Shown one piece after another: positions 25,955 to 35,318 of a DNA stretch of 64,000 nucleotides. The notes under the pieces were generated by a model. That model did no database searches. It worked only from the letters and a program-made list of their open reading frames with translations, and had not been told where the DNA came from. Origin of the DNA: Dehalococcoidia bacterium (GTDB lineage: Bacteria; Chloroflexota; Dehalococcoidia; Tepidiformales; Tepidiformaceae); contig VXLW01000120.1 of NCBI GenBank assembly GCA_009841435.1, forward strand, positions 1-64,000, written 5' to 3'. Numbering within the stretch: position 1 is the first letter of the stretch; each line of letters starts with the position of its first letter. A program made the translations under genes and the position numbers.

Positions 25955-26431
25955 ATGGCAGCCGTGAGCAGCACACGCCGCCCCCTGCCGCCGACACGCG
26001 GCGGAGCCGTCCGGCGCGACGCGTCGCGCGCGGCGGCGAGCTGGACAGACGTGCTCATCGCCCTCGCGGCGACGGCGCTGGCGATGGCGGTGTTCGTCCT
26101 CATCGCGACCTTCGCGGGCGAGAACGTGGCCGGCGAAGAGGCGGGTCGGTTCTGGGCGCTGCTGTTCGCGGCCGGGCTCGGGCTTTCCGGGGTGTTCCTG
26201 GGGATGCTGGGGCTGTTGCTGCTGGGCGAGGGGGCTCGAGAGGGCGGCCGCTACCTGGTTCCGGTCGCGACGGGCATCGCGACGGGTGCGATCGTGGGGG
26301 CGCTGGTGCTGGACGGGGCGAGCCGCGGAGCGGTGCTCGCGCCGCTGCTTTTGCTCCTGCTCGCAACGCCGCCGCTGCGGGAAGGGCTGGGGTGGCTGAT
26401 GCGGCGCGGCGCCGGAAGGAGGGCGCGATGA
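25955..26431 (+). CDS. Small membrane protein of unknown function in the pyr operon
   Basis: 158 residues: a basic N-terminal tail ('RRPLPPTRGGAVRRD'), then four hydrophobic helices (about 30-52, 65-88, 98-118, 123-140) and a basic C-terminus. No family recognised. The ATG follows the GNAT stop directly and its TGA overlaps the carB ATG, so expression is coupled to carB. Positively charged tails suggest both ends are cytoplasmic. Confidence 0.65.
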   Translation: MAAVSSTRRPLPPTRGGAVRRDASRAAASWTDVLIALAATALAMAVFVLIATFAGENVAGEEAGRFWALLFAAGLGLSGVFLGMLGLLLLGEGAREGGRYLVPVATGIATGAIVGALVLDGASRGAVLAPLLLLLLATPPLREGLGWLMRRGAGRRAR

Positions 26432-29400
26432 CGAAGCCGGAAAGCGTCCTGATCATCGGCTCCGGGGCGATCGTGATCGGGCAGGCCGCGGAGTTCGACT
26501 ACGCCGGCACGCAGGCCTGCAAGGCCGTGCGCGAGGAGGGGGTGCGCAGCATCCTCGTGAACTCGAACCCGGCCACGATCATGACCGACCTCGACGTGGC
26601 TGACGCCGTCTACATCGAACCGCTTACGGTGCCGACGATCGAGCGCATCATCGCGCGGGAGCGGCCGGACGGCCTGCTCCCCACGCTCGGGGGCCAGACG
26701 GGCCTCAACCTCGCCGTGGACCTCGCGAACGCGGGGATTCTCGAGAAGTACAACGTGAAACTGCTGGGCACGCCGCTGGAGTCGATCCGGCGAGCGGAGG
26801 ACCGGGAGCTGTTCAACGACCTGCTGGCGAAGATCGGCGAGCCCGTGCTCGAGAGCGAGCCCTGCGAAACGGTCGAGGCGTGCGAGGCGGCGGCGGAGCG
26901 GATCGGGCTGCCGGTCGTGATCCGACCGGCCTACACACTTGGGGGCACGGGCGGAGGCATCGCGTTTACGCCGGAGGAGCTGCGCACGATCGCGACGAGC
27001 GGCCTGGCGGCAAGCCCGATCACGCAGGTGCTGGTCGAGCGCTACCTCGGCGGCTGGAAAGAGGTCGAGTACGAGGTGATGCGGGACGGCGCGGGCAACT
27101 GCGTGACGATCTGCAACATGGAGAACCTCGACCCGATGGGCGTCCACACGGGCGACTCGATCGTGGTCGCGCCCTCGCAGACGCTGACGGACAAGGACTA
27201 CCAGATGCTGCGCTCAGCGGCGCTGCGCATCATCGACGAGCTCGGCATCGAGGGCGGCTGCAACATCCAGTTCTCGATGGCGCCGCGCAAGGACGTGCGC
27301 GACTGGGAGGGCGACCCGAGCGAACCGCTTCCGTACTTCGTGATCGAGGTGAACCCGCGCGTCTCGCGCTCGTCGGCGCTGGCCTCGAAAGCGACGGGGT
27401 ACCCGATCGCGCGGGTGGCGGCGAAGATCGCCTGCGGGAAAACGCTCGACGAGATCCCGAACGCGGTTACGCAGCGCACTACGGCGGCGTTCGAGCCGGC
27501 GCTGGACTATTGCGTCGTCAAGATTCCGCGCTGGCCGTTCGACAAGTTCGCCCTGGGCGATCGGGGGCTGGGCACGCAGATGAAGGCCACCGGCGAGGTG
27601 ATGGCCATCGACCGCACCTTCGAGGGGGCGCTGAACAAGGCGGTGCGCTCGCTCGAGTTCGGGCGCCGCACGCTGCTCTGGGAGGACGCCGCGTGGCGCG
27701 ACAAGGCAATCGATCTGCGAGCCACCGACACGCGCCTCTGGGCGCTGATGGCGGCGCTGCGGCGGGACGTGCCGGTCGCCGACCTCGCGACGGAGACGGG
27801 TGTCGACCCGTGGTTCCTGGAACGGCTGCAGCGGATCGTCGGGGTCGAGCGCCGGCTGCTCTCGGAGCCGCTCGACGCCGAGCTGCTGCTGGAAGCAAAG
27901 CAGATGGGGTTCAGCGACGAGATGGTGGGACAGCTCGCCGACCGGCTCGCGGAGCACGTGCGGGAGCTGCGCCTCCAGCTTGGGATGCGACCGGTCTACA
28001 AGATGGTCGACACCTGTGCGGCCGAGTTCGATGCGTTCACGCCCTACTTCTATTCGACCTACGAGCAGGAGAACGAGGCGACGCCAGAGCCGGGAGTCTC
28101 GACGGTGGTGCTGGGGAGCGGCCCGATCCGGATCGGGCAGGGGATCGAGTTCGACTACGCGAGCGTGCACGCCGCCTGGGCGCTGCAGGACGCGGGCCGT
28201 CGCGCAATCCTCGTGAACTCGAACCCGGAGACGGTCTCGACGGACTTCGACACGAGCGACCGGCTGTATTTCGAGCCGCTGGACGAGGAGGCGGTACGGA
28301 ACATCCTCGAGAACGAGGCGGGGGAGACAGGGGAGACGCCGACGAGCATCGTGCAGTTCGGCGGGCAGACGGCGGTGAACCTGGCGGAGCCGCTGTGGCG
28401 GGCGGGACAGGGGATTATCGGGTCGAGCGCGGAGGCGATCGACACGGCCGAGGACCGCGAGCTGTTCGAACGGTTCCTGCAGAACCTCGGCATTCCCCAG
28501 CCTCCGGGCGCGGCGGTGCGCACGCTGGAGGAGGGGCTGAAGACAGCGCAGACGATCGGCTACCCGGTGCTCGTGCGGCCTTCGTACGTGCTCGGGGGGC
28601 GGGCGATGGAGATCGTGCAGAACCCACGCGAGATGGTGGGGTTCCTCGCGCAGGCGGCAGAGGCGGCGGAGGGGCGGCCGATCCTGATCGACAAGTACCT
28701 TGAGGGCCGGGAGGTGGAGGTGGACGCGATCTGCGACGGCGAGCGCGTCCTCATCCCCGGGATCATGGAACACATCGAGCGCACGGGGGTGCACTCGGGC
28801 GACTCGATGGCGGTCTACCCGCCGGTTCACCTCGACGAGGAGGAGCGGGAGACCATCTGCCACCACACGGAGCAGATCGTGCTCGGCATGGGGGCGATCG
28901 GGCTCACGAACATCCAGTACGTGGTGCTCCCCCGGGATGCCTCCGGCCAACCGCAGGTGTACGTGATCGAGGTGAACCCCCGGGCGAGCCGCACGGTGCC
29001 GTTCATCTCGAAAGTGACCGGCGTGCCGATGGTGCAACTGGCGGTGCGAGCGATGTGCGGTGAGTCGCTGGAGAGCCAGGGCTACGAGGGCGGCCTCTGG
29101 CCGGAACGGAACCTGGTGGCGGTGAAGGCCCCCGTCTTCTCGATGTCGAAACTGGCCGAGGTCGACACGTACCTCGGGCCGGAGATGAAAAGCACGGGCG
29201 AGGTGATGGGCATCGACAGCGCCTACGAACCGGCGCTGGCGAAGGCGCTCGTCGCCTCGGACCTCGCGCTAGAGCCGGGAACGCCCGTGCTCCTCTCGTT
29301 GAGCGACCAGACGAAGGCGGAGGCGCTGCCGCTTGTCCACGCGCTGCACGACGCGGGCTGCGACCTCTACGCGACCGAAGGCACGGGGGCGATGCTGGAC

Positions 29401-29679
29401 GCACTCGGCATCCCCTCGACGGTGGTGACGAAGGTGCTGAGCGGCGCTCATCCGAACGTGGTGGACGTGATCGAGGACGGCTCCGTCCGCTGCGTGCTCA
29501 ACACGTCCGAAAACCGCATGACGGGTTCGCTGCGGGACGGGTTCCACATCCGGCGGGCGGCGGCGGAGAAGCGCATTCCCTGCTTCACGTCGATCGACAC
29601 AGCACGGGCGGCCATCGAGACGATGCGCGGGACCGTGACGCCGGCGGTCGCCCGGCTGGACGAGTACGTGGCGCGATGA
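26428..29679 (+). CDS. carB: Carbamoyl-phosphate synthase large subunit
   Basis: Full-length 1083-residue CarB. Two homologous ATP-grasp halves are evident: 'IIGSGAIVIGQAAEFDYAG' in the first and 'VLGSGPIRIGQGIEFDYAS' in the second, with 'RPAYTLGGTGGG' and 'RPSYVLGGRAME' as the matching ATP loops. A C-terminal MGS-like allosteric domain ends at 'PAVARLDEYVAR'. The ATG at 26428 has AAGGAGG upstream. It makes carbamoyl phosphate for PyrB and, elsewhere in the genome, arginine synthesis. Confidence 0.97.
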   Translation: MTKPESVLIIGSGAIVIGQAAEFDYAGTQACKAVREEGVRSILVNSNPATIMTDLDVADAVYIEPLTVPTIERIIARERPDGLLPTLGGQTGLNLAVDLANAGILEKYNVKLLGTPLESIRRAEDRELFNDLLAKIGEPVLESEPCETVEACEAAAERIGLPVVIRPAYTLGGTGGGIAFTPEELRTIATSGLAASPITQVLVERYLGGWKEVEYEVMRDGAGNCVTICNMENLDPMGVHTGDSIVVAPSQTLTDKDYQMLRSAALRIIDELGIEGGCNIQFSMAPRKDVRDWEGDPSEPLPYFVIEVNPRVSRSSALASKATGYPIARVAAKIACGKTLDEIPNAVTQRTTAAFEPALDYCVVKIPRWPFDKFALGDRGLGTQMKATGEVMAIDRTFEGALNKAVRSLEFGRRTLLWEDAAWRDKAIDLRATDTRLWALMAALRRDVPVADLATETGVDPWFLERLQRIVGVERRLLSEPLDAELLLEAKQMGFSDEMVGQLADRLAEHVRELRLQLGMRPVYKMVDTCAAEFDAFTPYFYSTYEQENEATPEPGVSTVVLGSGPIRIGQGIEFDYASVHAAWALQDAGRRAILVNSNPETVSTDFDTSDRLYFEPLDEEAVRNILENEAGETGETPTSIVQFGGQTAVNLAEPLWRAGQGIIGSSAEAIDTAEDRELFERFLQNLGIPQPPGAAVRTLEEGLKTAQTIGYPVLVRPSYVLGGRAMEIVQNPREMVGFLAQAAEAAEGRPILIDKYLEGREVEVDAICDGERVLIPGIMEHIERTGVHSGDSMAVYPPVHLDEEERETICHHTEQIVLGMGAIGLTNIQYVVLPRDASGQPQVYVIEVNPRASRTVPFISKVTGVPMVQLAVRAMCGESLESQGYEGGLWPERNLVAVKAPVFSMSKLAEVDTYLGPEMKSTGEVMGIDSAYEPALAKALVASDLALEPGTPVLLSLSDQTKAEALPLVHALHDAGCDLYATEGTGAMLDALGIPSTVVTKVLSGAHPNVVDVIEDGSVRCVLNTSENRMTGSLRDGFHIRRAAAEKRIPCFTSIDTARAAIETMRGTVTPAVARLDEYVAR

Positions 29680-30440
29680 TCCGCGAAGAGGCGACGGTCC
29701 TCTCGAACGAGCCGTGCTACGAAGGCGGCTACGTCATCTGGCTCGATGCACCCAACCTGGCGGCGGCGGGACACACGCCCGGACAGTTCGTGATGGTGCG
29801 CTGCGCCGCCGAAGGTGGAGATCCCGAGTTCTCACGCGCGTTCAGCTACCACCGCGCGGAGGAGGGGCGGGTCGCACTGCTCTACACAGTCGCGGGGCGA
29901 GGGACGGCCTGGCTGGCGGGGCGCCGCCGGGGGGACACGGTGTCGCTCTACGGCCCGCTCGGGAACGGCTTCCGGCTTCCCGACGGCTCCGGGAACCTGC
30001 TGCTGGTGGCAGGGGGCGTGGGCGTCGCGCCGATGGTTGACCTGGCCGAGGTGGGGCTGGCCCGGGGGCACCAGGTGACAGCGATGATGGGCGCACGGAC
30101 GGCCTCGCAGCTCCTGCCGGCCTCGGCCTGGCCGAGCGAGGTCGAGTACGTGGTGGTGACGGAGGACGGGTCGCAGGGGTTGCGGGGGCGGGTCACGGAG
30201 CACCTCGACGAGTACGTGGCGTGGTCGAGCAGGCTGTACGCGTGCGGTCCGAACCCGATGTTCGCCTCGATGGCGGAGGCGTTGCGGCAGAACGGTCGGC
30301 GCCAGCGTCCCGAGATCCTGATGGAGGAGAACATGCCCTGCGGCTGGGGACTGTGCTACGGGTGCGCGATCTTCACGCGCCACGGTGTTCGCCTGTGCTG
30401 CAAGGACGGGCCGCGGTTCAACCTGTTCGACGTGTTCTAG
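29676..30440 (+). CDS. pyrK: Dihydroorotate dehydrogenase electron-transfer subunit
   Basis: A 254-residue FAD/[2Fe-2S] protein of the PyrK type, which passes electrons from the PyrD subunit to NAD+. The N-terminal half is a ferredoxin-reductase FAD barrel ('GQFVMVRCA', 'SRAFSYHRA', 'GPLGNGF'), then 'LLVAGGVGVAPMV' and 'LYACGPNPMF' of the nucleotide domain. The C-terminal cysteines in 'MPCGWGLCYGCAIF' and 'VRLCCKDGP' bind the cluster. In the usual RPxS flavin motif Pro is Ala here. No pyrD is next to it. Confidence 0.9.
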   Translation: MIREEATVLSNEPCYEGGYVIWLDAPNLAAAGHTPGQFVMVRCAAEGGDPEFSRAFSYHRAEEGRVALLYTVAGRGTAWLAGRRRGDTVSLYGPLGNGFRLPDGSGNLLLVAGGVGVAPMVDLAEVGLARGHQVTAMMGARTASQLLPASAWPSEVEYVVVTEDGSQGLRGRVTEHLDEYVAWSSRLYACGPNPMFASMAEALRQNGRRQRPEILMEENMPCGWGLCYGCAIFTRHGVRLCCKDGPRFNLFDVF

Positions 30441-30458
30441 TCAGGCCGAAGAGGTTGC

Positions 30459-30470
30459 GTACATACGTTC
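30459..30470 (+). promoter_or_regulatory. Candidate SOS/LexA box upstream of recA
   Basis: GTAC-atac-GTTC, one mismatch from the GAAC-N4-GTTC LexA palindrome of Gram-positive-type SOS boxes; it sits just upstream of the putative -10 TAGCAT (30479-30484). A bound repressor would cover the promoter. Confidence 0.5.
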
Positions 30471-30478
30471 TAGTGCCG

Positions 30479-30484
30479 TAGCAT
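30479..30484 (+). promoter_or_regulatory. Candidate -10 box of recA
   Basis: TAGCAT, 30 nt before the recA ATG; the leader carries a GGGGAGGG Shine-Dalgarno. Confidence 0.4.
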
Positions 30485-30514
30485 TGCCTTCCAACACAAG
30501 GGGAGGGACACCCC

Positions 30515-31594
30515 ATGGCCCAGACGGCGAAGCAGGAAGCGGATCGGAAACGCGCGCTGGACCTGGCCCTGAGCCAGATCGAGAAGCAGTACGGCAGCGG
30601 CGCCATCATGAAGATGGGCGACGCGACCGCCAACATGACGGTGGGCGCCATCTCCACGGGATCGCTCTCGCTCGACATCGCCCTCGGCATCGGCGGTCTG
30701 CCACGTGGCCGCGTCACGGAGATCTACGGACCGGAATCGGCGGGCAAGAGCACCCTCGCCCAGCACGTCATCGCGCAGGCGCAGCGCAGCGGCGGGGCCG
30801 TCGCCTACATCGACGTGGAGCACGCGCTCGACCCCTCCTACGCCCAGGACCTCGGCATCAACACGGAAGACCTGCTCATCAGCCAGCCGGATACGGGCGA
30901 GCAGGCGCTGGAGATCTGCGAGGCGCTCGTGCGCTCCAACGCCATCGACTGCATCGTGGTGGACTCGGTGGCGGCGCTCGTACCGCGCGCCGAGATCGAG
31001 GGCGAGATGGGAGACTCGCACGTCGGGCTTCAGGCCCGGCTCATGTCGCAGGCGCTGCGGAAGCTGACGGCGACGATCTCGCGCACGAGCACGGCCGTCG
31101 TCTTCATCAACCAGCTGCGGGAGAAGGTCGGCGTGGTGTTCGGCAACCCGGAGGTGACGCCGGGCGGGCGGGCGCTCAAGTTTTACTCGTCCGTGCGCAT
31201 CGACCTCCGCGCCATCGAGAGCATCAAGAAAGGCACGACCGTCGTGGGGCGCCGGGTGCGAGCCAAGATCGTGAAGAACAAGGTGGCGGCGCCCTTCCGC
31301 ACGGCGGAGTTCGACATCATGTTCACGGCGCCGCGCGGCATCAGCCGCACGGCGGACGTTGTCGACCTCGGCGCGGAGTCGGGCATCCTCACGAAGTCGG
31401 GGGCGTTCTACAGCTACGGCGACCTCCGCATCGGCCAGGGCCGCGAAGCGGCGAAGGCGTTCCTGTACGAGAACCTCGACATCCTGGAGGCGATCGAGCG
31501 CGAACTGCGGCTTGAGGCGGGTCTGCCCGTGGCGGACGAGGGTGAGGCCAGTAGCGAGGCCGTCGATACGGCGATGGCGGCCGGAGCATCCTGA
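30515..31594 (+). CDS. recA: Recombinase RecA
   Basis: A 359-residue RecA: DNA strand exchange and LexA cleavage coprotease. The N-terminus has the diagnostic '[16 protein letters not shown]'. Walker A is 'GPESAGKST' (about 71-79) and Walker B '[12 protein letters not shown]'; '[17 protein letters not shown]' spans loop L2. The acidic C-terminal tail is present. recX follows 8 nt later in the classic recA-recX pair. Confidence 0.98.
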   Translation: MAQTAKQEADRKRALDLALSQIEKQYGSGAIMKMGDATANMTVGAISTGSLSLDIALGIGGLPRGRVTEIYGPESAGKSTLAQHVIAQAQRSGGAVAYIDVEHALDPSYAQDLGINTEDLLISQPDTGEQALEICEALVRSNAIDCIVVDSVAALVPRAEIEGEMGDSHVGLQARLMSQALRKLTATISRTSTAVVFINQLREKVGVVFGNPEVTPGGRALKFYSSVRIDLRAIESIKKGTTVVGRRVRAKIVKNKVAAPFRTAEFDIMFTAPRGISRTADVVDLGAESGILTKSGAFYSYGDLRIGQGREAAKAFLYENLDILEAIERELRLEAGLPVADEGEASSEAVDTAMAAGAS

Positions 31595-31602
31595 GCGGTT
31601 CG

Positions 31603-32262
31603 ATGTCCCCGGATGAACGGGACGGACCTCCCCGGGTCACGGCGATCAAGCGGCGGCCGGAGGGGCCTGCCGTGCTGACCACAAGCGACGGCGAAACCGT
31701 CATCGTGCATGCGGAAGCGCTCAAGCTGGCGGGGATACGCGAAGGAGACATCTTCGACCACAAGGCACGAAAGAAGCTGGACCTTGAGAAGTACCGCCAG
31801 ACTGCGCACAACGGAGCGCTCCGTCACCTGTCGCGCCGACCCCGCAGCGAGAAGGAGTTGCGCACGTACCTGCGGCAGCGGCGCATCCCAGCGGACATCA
31901 TCGAGGAGGAAGTGGAACGGCTGCGGGGGGCGGGTCTGGTGGACGACGAGGCGTTCGCGGAGTCCTGGGTGGGGGAGCGGCAGGCGAGCGCGCCCCGTGG
32001 GCAGCGCCTCCTGCGCTACGAGCTGCTCGGAAAAGGCGTTCAGGCCGAGGTGGCGGACGAGGCGGTGTTGTCGGTGGACGACCGGACGGCCGCCCTGGCG
32101 GTGGCCAGGGGGCGGGCGCACCGGCTGGCGGACCTCGAATTCCGGGTGTTCAGCCAGCGGCTCGGGGGCTTTCTGCGGCGTCGCGGGTTCGCCTACGACG
32201 ACATCCAGGAGGCGGTACGAACGGTCTGGAACGAGACCGTGCCGGAGTCGGAGCGGCGGTAG
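31603..32262 (+). CDS. recX: Regulatory protein RecX
   Basis: A 219-residue RecX, a helical-repeat protein that limits RecA filament growth. Signature segments are 'ALRHLSRRPRSEKELRTYL', 'IIEEEVERLRGAGLVDDEAFAESWV' (landmarks) and 'FLRRRGFAYDDIQEAV'. The N-terminal 60 residues are an extension with a short beta domain. It starts 8 nt after recA and is probably co-transcribed with it. Confidence 0.93.
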   Translation: MSPDERDGPPRVTAIKRRPEGPAVLTTSDGETVIVHAEALKLAGIREGDIFDHKARKKLDLEKYRQTAHNGALRHLSRRPRSEKELRTYLRQRRIPADIIEEEVERLRGAGLVDDEAFAESWVGERQASAPRGQRLLRYELLGKGVQAEVADEAVLSVDDRTAALAVARGRAHRLADLEFRVFSQRLGGFLRRRGFAYDDIQEAVRTVWNETVPESERR

Positions 32263-32302
32263 GGGCACGCCCTCGGGTGGCGCTCATTGCACCATGAAAG
32301 CT

Positions 32303-32332
32303 TTGACGGCTTCTTGGCAAGACACGTACCAT
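32303..32332 (+). promoter_or_regulatory. Promoter of rny
   Basis: TTGACG (32303-32308) and TACCAT (32327-32332) with an 18-bp spacer, in the recX-rny gap. This is the best -35/-10 pair I see in the window. Confidence 0.5.
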
Positions 32333-32340
32333 CGCCCGAG

Positions 32341-32357
32341 AGCGGCGTACCGCCGCT
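32341..32357 (+). other. Hairpin at the predicted 5' end of the rny transcript
   Basis: AGCGGCG-tac-CGCCGCT, starting within a few bases of the transcription start predicted from the promoter at 32303. It could protect the mRNA 5' end or mediate RNase Y autoregulation; alternatively it is the recX terminator, although no T-tract follows. Confidence 0.45.
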
Positions 32358-32402
32358 TTGGGAAGACTATGTCGCAACCTGCGATTCACCTGGAGCACGA
32401 CC

Positions 32403-33932
32403 ATGCCGGCGATCATTGCCGTTATCGCCGGCCTCGTGGGCATTCTGATCGGGATCGGCGTGGGCTACATCCTGCGCCGCCGCTCTGCGCAGCACTCATT
32501 GCAGCAGGCGGAGGAGGACGCCCGGCAGATACTCTCTGAGGCCGAAACCAAGAGCCGCGAGCTTGAGCTGGAAACCAAGGAGGAAGCGCTCAAGCTCAGA
32601 AACGAAGCAGAATCCGATATCCGCGAGTGGCGTTCGGAACTCTCGCGGACGGAAAACCGCCTCTCCCAGCGCGAGGAGAACCTGGACCGCAAGGCCGAGG
32701 GGATCGATTCGCGCGAAATTGCCCTGCAGGACCGCTCAGAGGCGCTGCGCGCTTCCGAGGACGAGATCGCCGACCTGCGTACGGAGCACGAGCGCGCGAT
32801 CGAGCGGGTCAGCGGCCTCAGCCGCGAGGAGGCTCGCGCGCAGCTGCTCGCGGCCGTCGATGATGAAATACGGGACGAAGCAAGCCGCCGCGTCCGCGAG
32901 ATGGAGCGCGAAGCGGAACAGACCGCAGCAACGCGCGCCCGCAAGGTGATTGCGACGGCGATCCAGCGGTACGCAGGCGAGGTGACGGCGGAAACGACCG
33001 TCTCCGTCGTGCCTATCGGCAGCGATGACATGAAGGGGCGCATCATTGGGCGCGAGGGGCGCAACATCCGCGCCATCGAAGCCGCGACGGGCGTGGACCT
33101 GATCATCGACGACACACCCGACGCCGTGACTATCAGCTCGTTCGACCCGGTGCGGCGCGAGGTTGCACGGGTGGCGCTTGCCGGACTCGTTCAGGACGGG
33201 CGTATCCACCCGACCCGGATCGAGGAGGCGGTCTCGAAGGCGCAACGCAACGTCGAAACGACAATGGCCGAATCGGCCGAGGCCGCGGCGACGGAGGCCG
33301 ACGTACTCAACCTGCACCCCGAGGTGATGAAGACCTTCGGGCGGCTGCGCTACCGCACGAGCTACGGCCAGAACGTCATGCGCCACTCCGTGGAGACGGC
33401 GCACATCGCCGCGATGATCGCGCGGGAGGTGGGCGCGGACGAGGACATCGCCCGCGCGGGCGGCTTCCTGCACGACCTCGGCAAAGCCGTCGACCACGAG
33501 GTCGAGGGCACGCACGCGCTCATCGGGGCCGACATCGCGCGGCGCTACCGCGTCCGCGAGGAGGTCGCGCACTGCATCGAAGCGCACCACGAGGAGGTCG
33601 AGCTCGGCACGGTCGAGGCGGTCATCGTGCAGATGGCGGACGCTATCAGCGGCGGGCGCCCCGGCGCCCGGCGCGAATCGCTCGACAGCTACGTGAAGCG
33701 CCTGGAGACGCTGGAGCAGATCGCGAAGGACCAGAAGGGCGTGGAGCAGGCATTCGCCATCCAGGCGGGCCGTGAGCTCCGCATCGTTGTCAGCCCCGAG
33801 CAGGTCGACGACCTCGAATCGATGCGCATCGCGCGCGACGTGAGTCAGAAGATCGAGGAGAGCGTCGACTACCCGGGGCAGATCAAGGTGACCGTCGTGC
33901 GCGAGACGCGCGCGACCGAGTACGCGCGCTAG
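32403..33932 (+). CDS. rny: Ribonuclease Y
   Basis: A 509-residue membrane-anchored endoribonuclease that initiates mRNA decay. In order: an N-terminal transmembrane helix (residues 2-22), a long charged coiled coil (25-190), a KH RNA-binding domain with 'IIGREGRNIRAIEAATG' and an HD domain with 'RHSVETAHIAAMIA' and 'FLHDLGKAVDHE' carrying the metal-binding His-Asp. The ATG at 32403 begins right at the membrane helix, as in the family; the open frame starts 45 nt earlier. Confidence 0.95.
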   Translation: MPAIIAVIAGLVGILIGIGVGYILRRRSAQHSLQQAEEDARQILSEAETKSRELELETKEEALKLRNEAESDIREWRSELSRTENRLSQREENLDRKAEGIDSREIALQDRSEALRASEDEIADLRTEHERAIERVSGLSREEARAQLLAAVDDEIRDEASRRVREMEREAEQTAATRARKVIATAIQRYAGEVTAETTVSVVPIGSDDMKGRIIGREGRNIRAIEAATGVDLIIDDTPDAVTISSFDPVRREVARVALAGLVQDGRIHPTRIEEAVSKAQRNVETTMAESAEAAATEADVLNLHPEVMKTFGRLRYRTSYGQNVMRHSVETAHIAAMIAREVGADEDIARAGGFLHDLGKAVDHEVEGTHALIGADIARRYRVREEVAHCIEAHHEEVELGTVEAVIVQMADAISGGRPGARRESLDSYVKRLETLEQIAKDQKGVEQAFAIQAGRELRIVVSPEQVDDLESMRIARDVSQKIEESVDYPGQIKVTVVRETRATEYAR

Positions 33933-33940
33933 GCGGCGTC

Positions 33941-34804
33941 GTGGCGACCGGTGACTTCCACCTGCACAGCACTGCTTCGGACGGGGTCCGCAGCCCTACG
34001 TGGGTGATGGAGACGGCGGCGGCCAACGGCGTGCGAACGCTGGCGCTGACCGACCACGACACGACGGAGGGGCTGGCGGAGGCGCGGGCCACCGCGGAGA
34101 GGGTGGGGCTGCGCCTCATCTCCGGCATCGAGCTAAGCGTCGACATCGACGGGGCGGATGCGCACTTGCTCGGCTTCGGGTTCGACATCGGGCACGGGCC
34201 GCTACAGGCGTACCTGAGCGAGCAGCGCGAGGGCCGCGTTGGGCGAATGAAGCGCATGGTGCGCGTGCTGGGCGAACACGGAGTCTCCATCGATGCCGAG
34301 CGCGTGCAGGAGATCGCCGGTGATGCGAGCGTCGGGCGACCCCACGTGGCGCGAGCGCTCGTGGAGGCGGGATACGTCGGGAGTGTTGCCGAGGCGTTCG
34401 GTACCTGGCTCGGTGACGGCAAGCCCGCCCACATCACACGCGACCGGCTGACGCCGGCGGAAGCGATCGCGCTGCTGCACGAAGCGGGCGGGGCGGTCTT
34501 CGTGGCGCATCCCGTGTACCTCGGAGACGACTACGAGGAACGCGTGACCGAACTCACGGGGATGGGACTCGACGGCATCGAGACGTACTACAAGTTCTAC
34601 GACGCGGAAACCATAGCCGCGCACGAAGCGCTCTCGGAGAAGCTCGGGCTGGCCCGCTCGGGAGGGAGCGACTACCACGGGCTGGGCAATCCGAATGACC
34701 GCGAGATCGGCGACATTCCTTTCGAGGACAGCGCCGTCGCGGAGTTCGTGGCCTTCCTCGAAGAGCGCGCGGTCCCCGGGCTCGCGCAGGCGGGAGCATC
34801 CTGA
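33941..34804 (+). CDS. PHP-domain phosphoesterase (YciV/RnaAM-like)
   Basis: A 287-residue PHP metal-dependent phosphoesterase. The metal ligands are in 'DFHLHSTASDG' (residues 5-15), 'ALTDHDTTEG', 'GIELSVD', 'AVFVAHPVYLGDD' and 'GSDYHG'. The size and order match the YciV group, whose E. coli member degrades short RNA/AMP-containing nucleotides. It is 8 nt after rny, suggesting a linked role in RNA turnover, and its stop overlaps fabZ (TGATG). It starts with GTG. Confidence 0.9.
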   Translation: MATGDFHLHSTASDGVRSPTWVMETAAANGVRTLALTDHDTTEGLAEARATAERVGLRLISGIELSVDIDGADAHLLGFGFDIGHGPLQAYLSEQREGRVGRMKRMVRVLGEHGVSIDAERVQEIAGDASVGRPHVARALVEAGYVGSVAEAFGTWLGDGKPAHITRDRLTPAEAIALLHEAGGAVFVAHPVYLGDDYEERVTELTGMGLDGIETYYKFYDAETIAAHEALSEKLGLARSGGSDYHGLGNPNDREIGDIPFEDSAVAEFVAFLEERAVPGLAQAGAS

Positions 34805-35253
34805 TGGACGTGAACCTGAGCGCCGACGAGATCGAGCAGATCATCCCCCACCGCTACCCGATGCTGCTGGTCGACCGGATGGTCGAGATTGAGGACGGGG
34901 CGCGCGGCGTCGGTATCAAGAGCGTGACCGCAAACGAGTGGTTCTTCGAGGGGCACTTCCCCGGGAACCGGGTGATGCCGGGCGTGCTCATCGTGGAGGC
35001 GCTGGCGCAGGTAGCGGCGATCACGCTGCTGCGGGACGTGGACCAGGCCGGGAAGATCCCGATGTTCGGGGGCATCGAGAAGATGCGTTTCCGGCGTCCG
35101 GTGACTCCGGGCGACCAGCTGCGGCTGTCGTTCACACTGGAGCGGATGCGGGGCCCGGTGGGGCGCGGGGCGGTCGAGGCGAGCGTCGACGGGCAGGTGG
35201 TGGCGGACGGCACGATCTCGTTCGCGCTGGTGGAGAACCCGACCGGCCAGTAG
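34804..35253 (+). CDS. fabZ: 3-hydroxyacyl-[acyl-carrier-protein] dehydratase
   Basis: A 149-residue hot-dog-fold dehydratase of type II fatty-acid synthesis. 'IIPHRYPMLLVDRM' near the N-terminus, the catalytic His in 'FFEGHFPGNRVMPGVLIVEALAQ' (landmarks) and Glu in the following helix are all FabZ hallmarks. Its start overlaps the PHP gene stop. No other fab gene is adjacent. Confidence 0.95.
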   Translation: MDVNLSADEIEQIIPHRYPMLLVDRMVEIEDGARGVGIKSVTANEWFFEGHFPGNRVMPGVLIVEALAQVAAITLLRDVDQAGKIPMFGGIEKMRFRRPVTPGDQLRLSFTLERMRGPVGRGAVEASVDGQVVADGTISFALVENPTGQ

Positions 35254-35305
35254 GGCTGCTCACACCCCCTCACGGTCCGTTACCGGAGGCGTCCGGGGCG
35301 TCTGC

Positions 35306-35311
35306 TAGCAT
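35306..35311 (+). promoter_or_regulatory. -10 box of a leaderless transcript (B-box membrane protein)
   Basis: TAGCAT ends 7 nt before the ATG at 35319. If used, the earlier in-frame ATG at 35310 lies inside the box and cannot be translated. Confidence 0.45.
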
Positions 35312-35318
35312 GGAGTCG

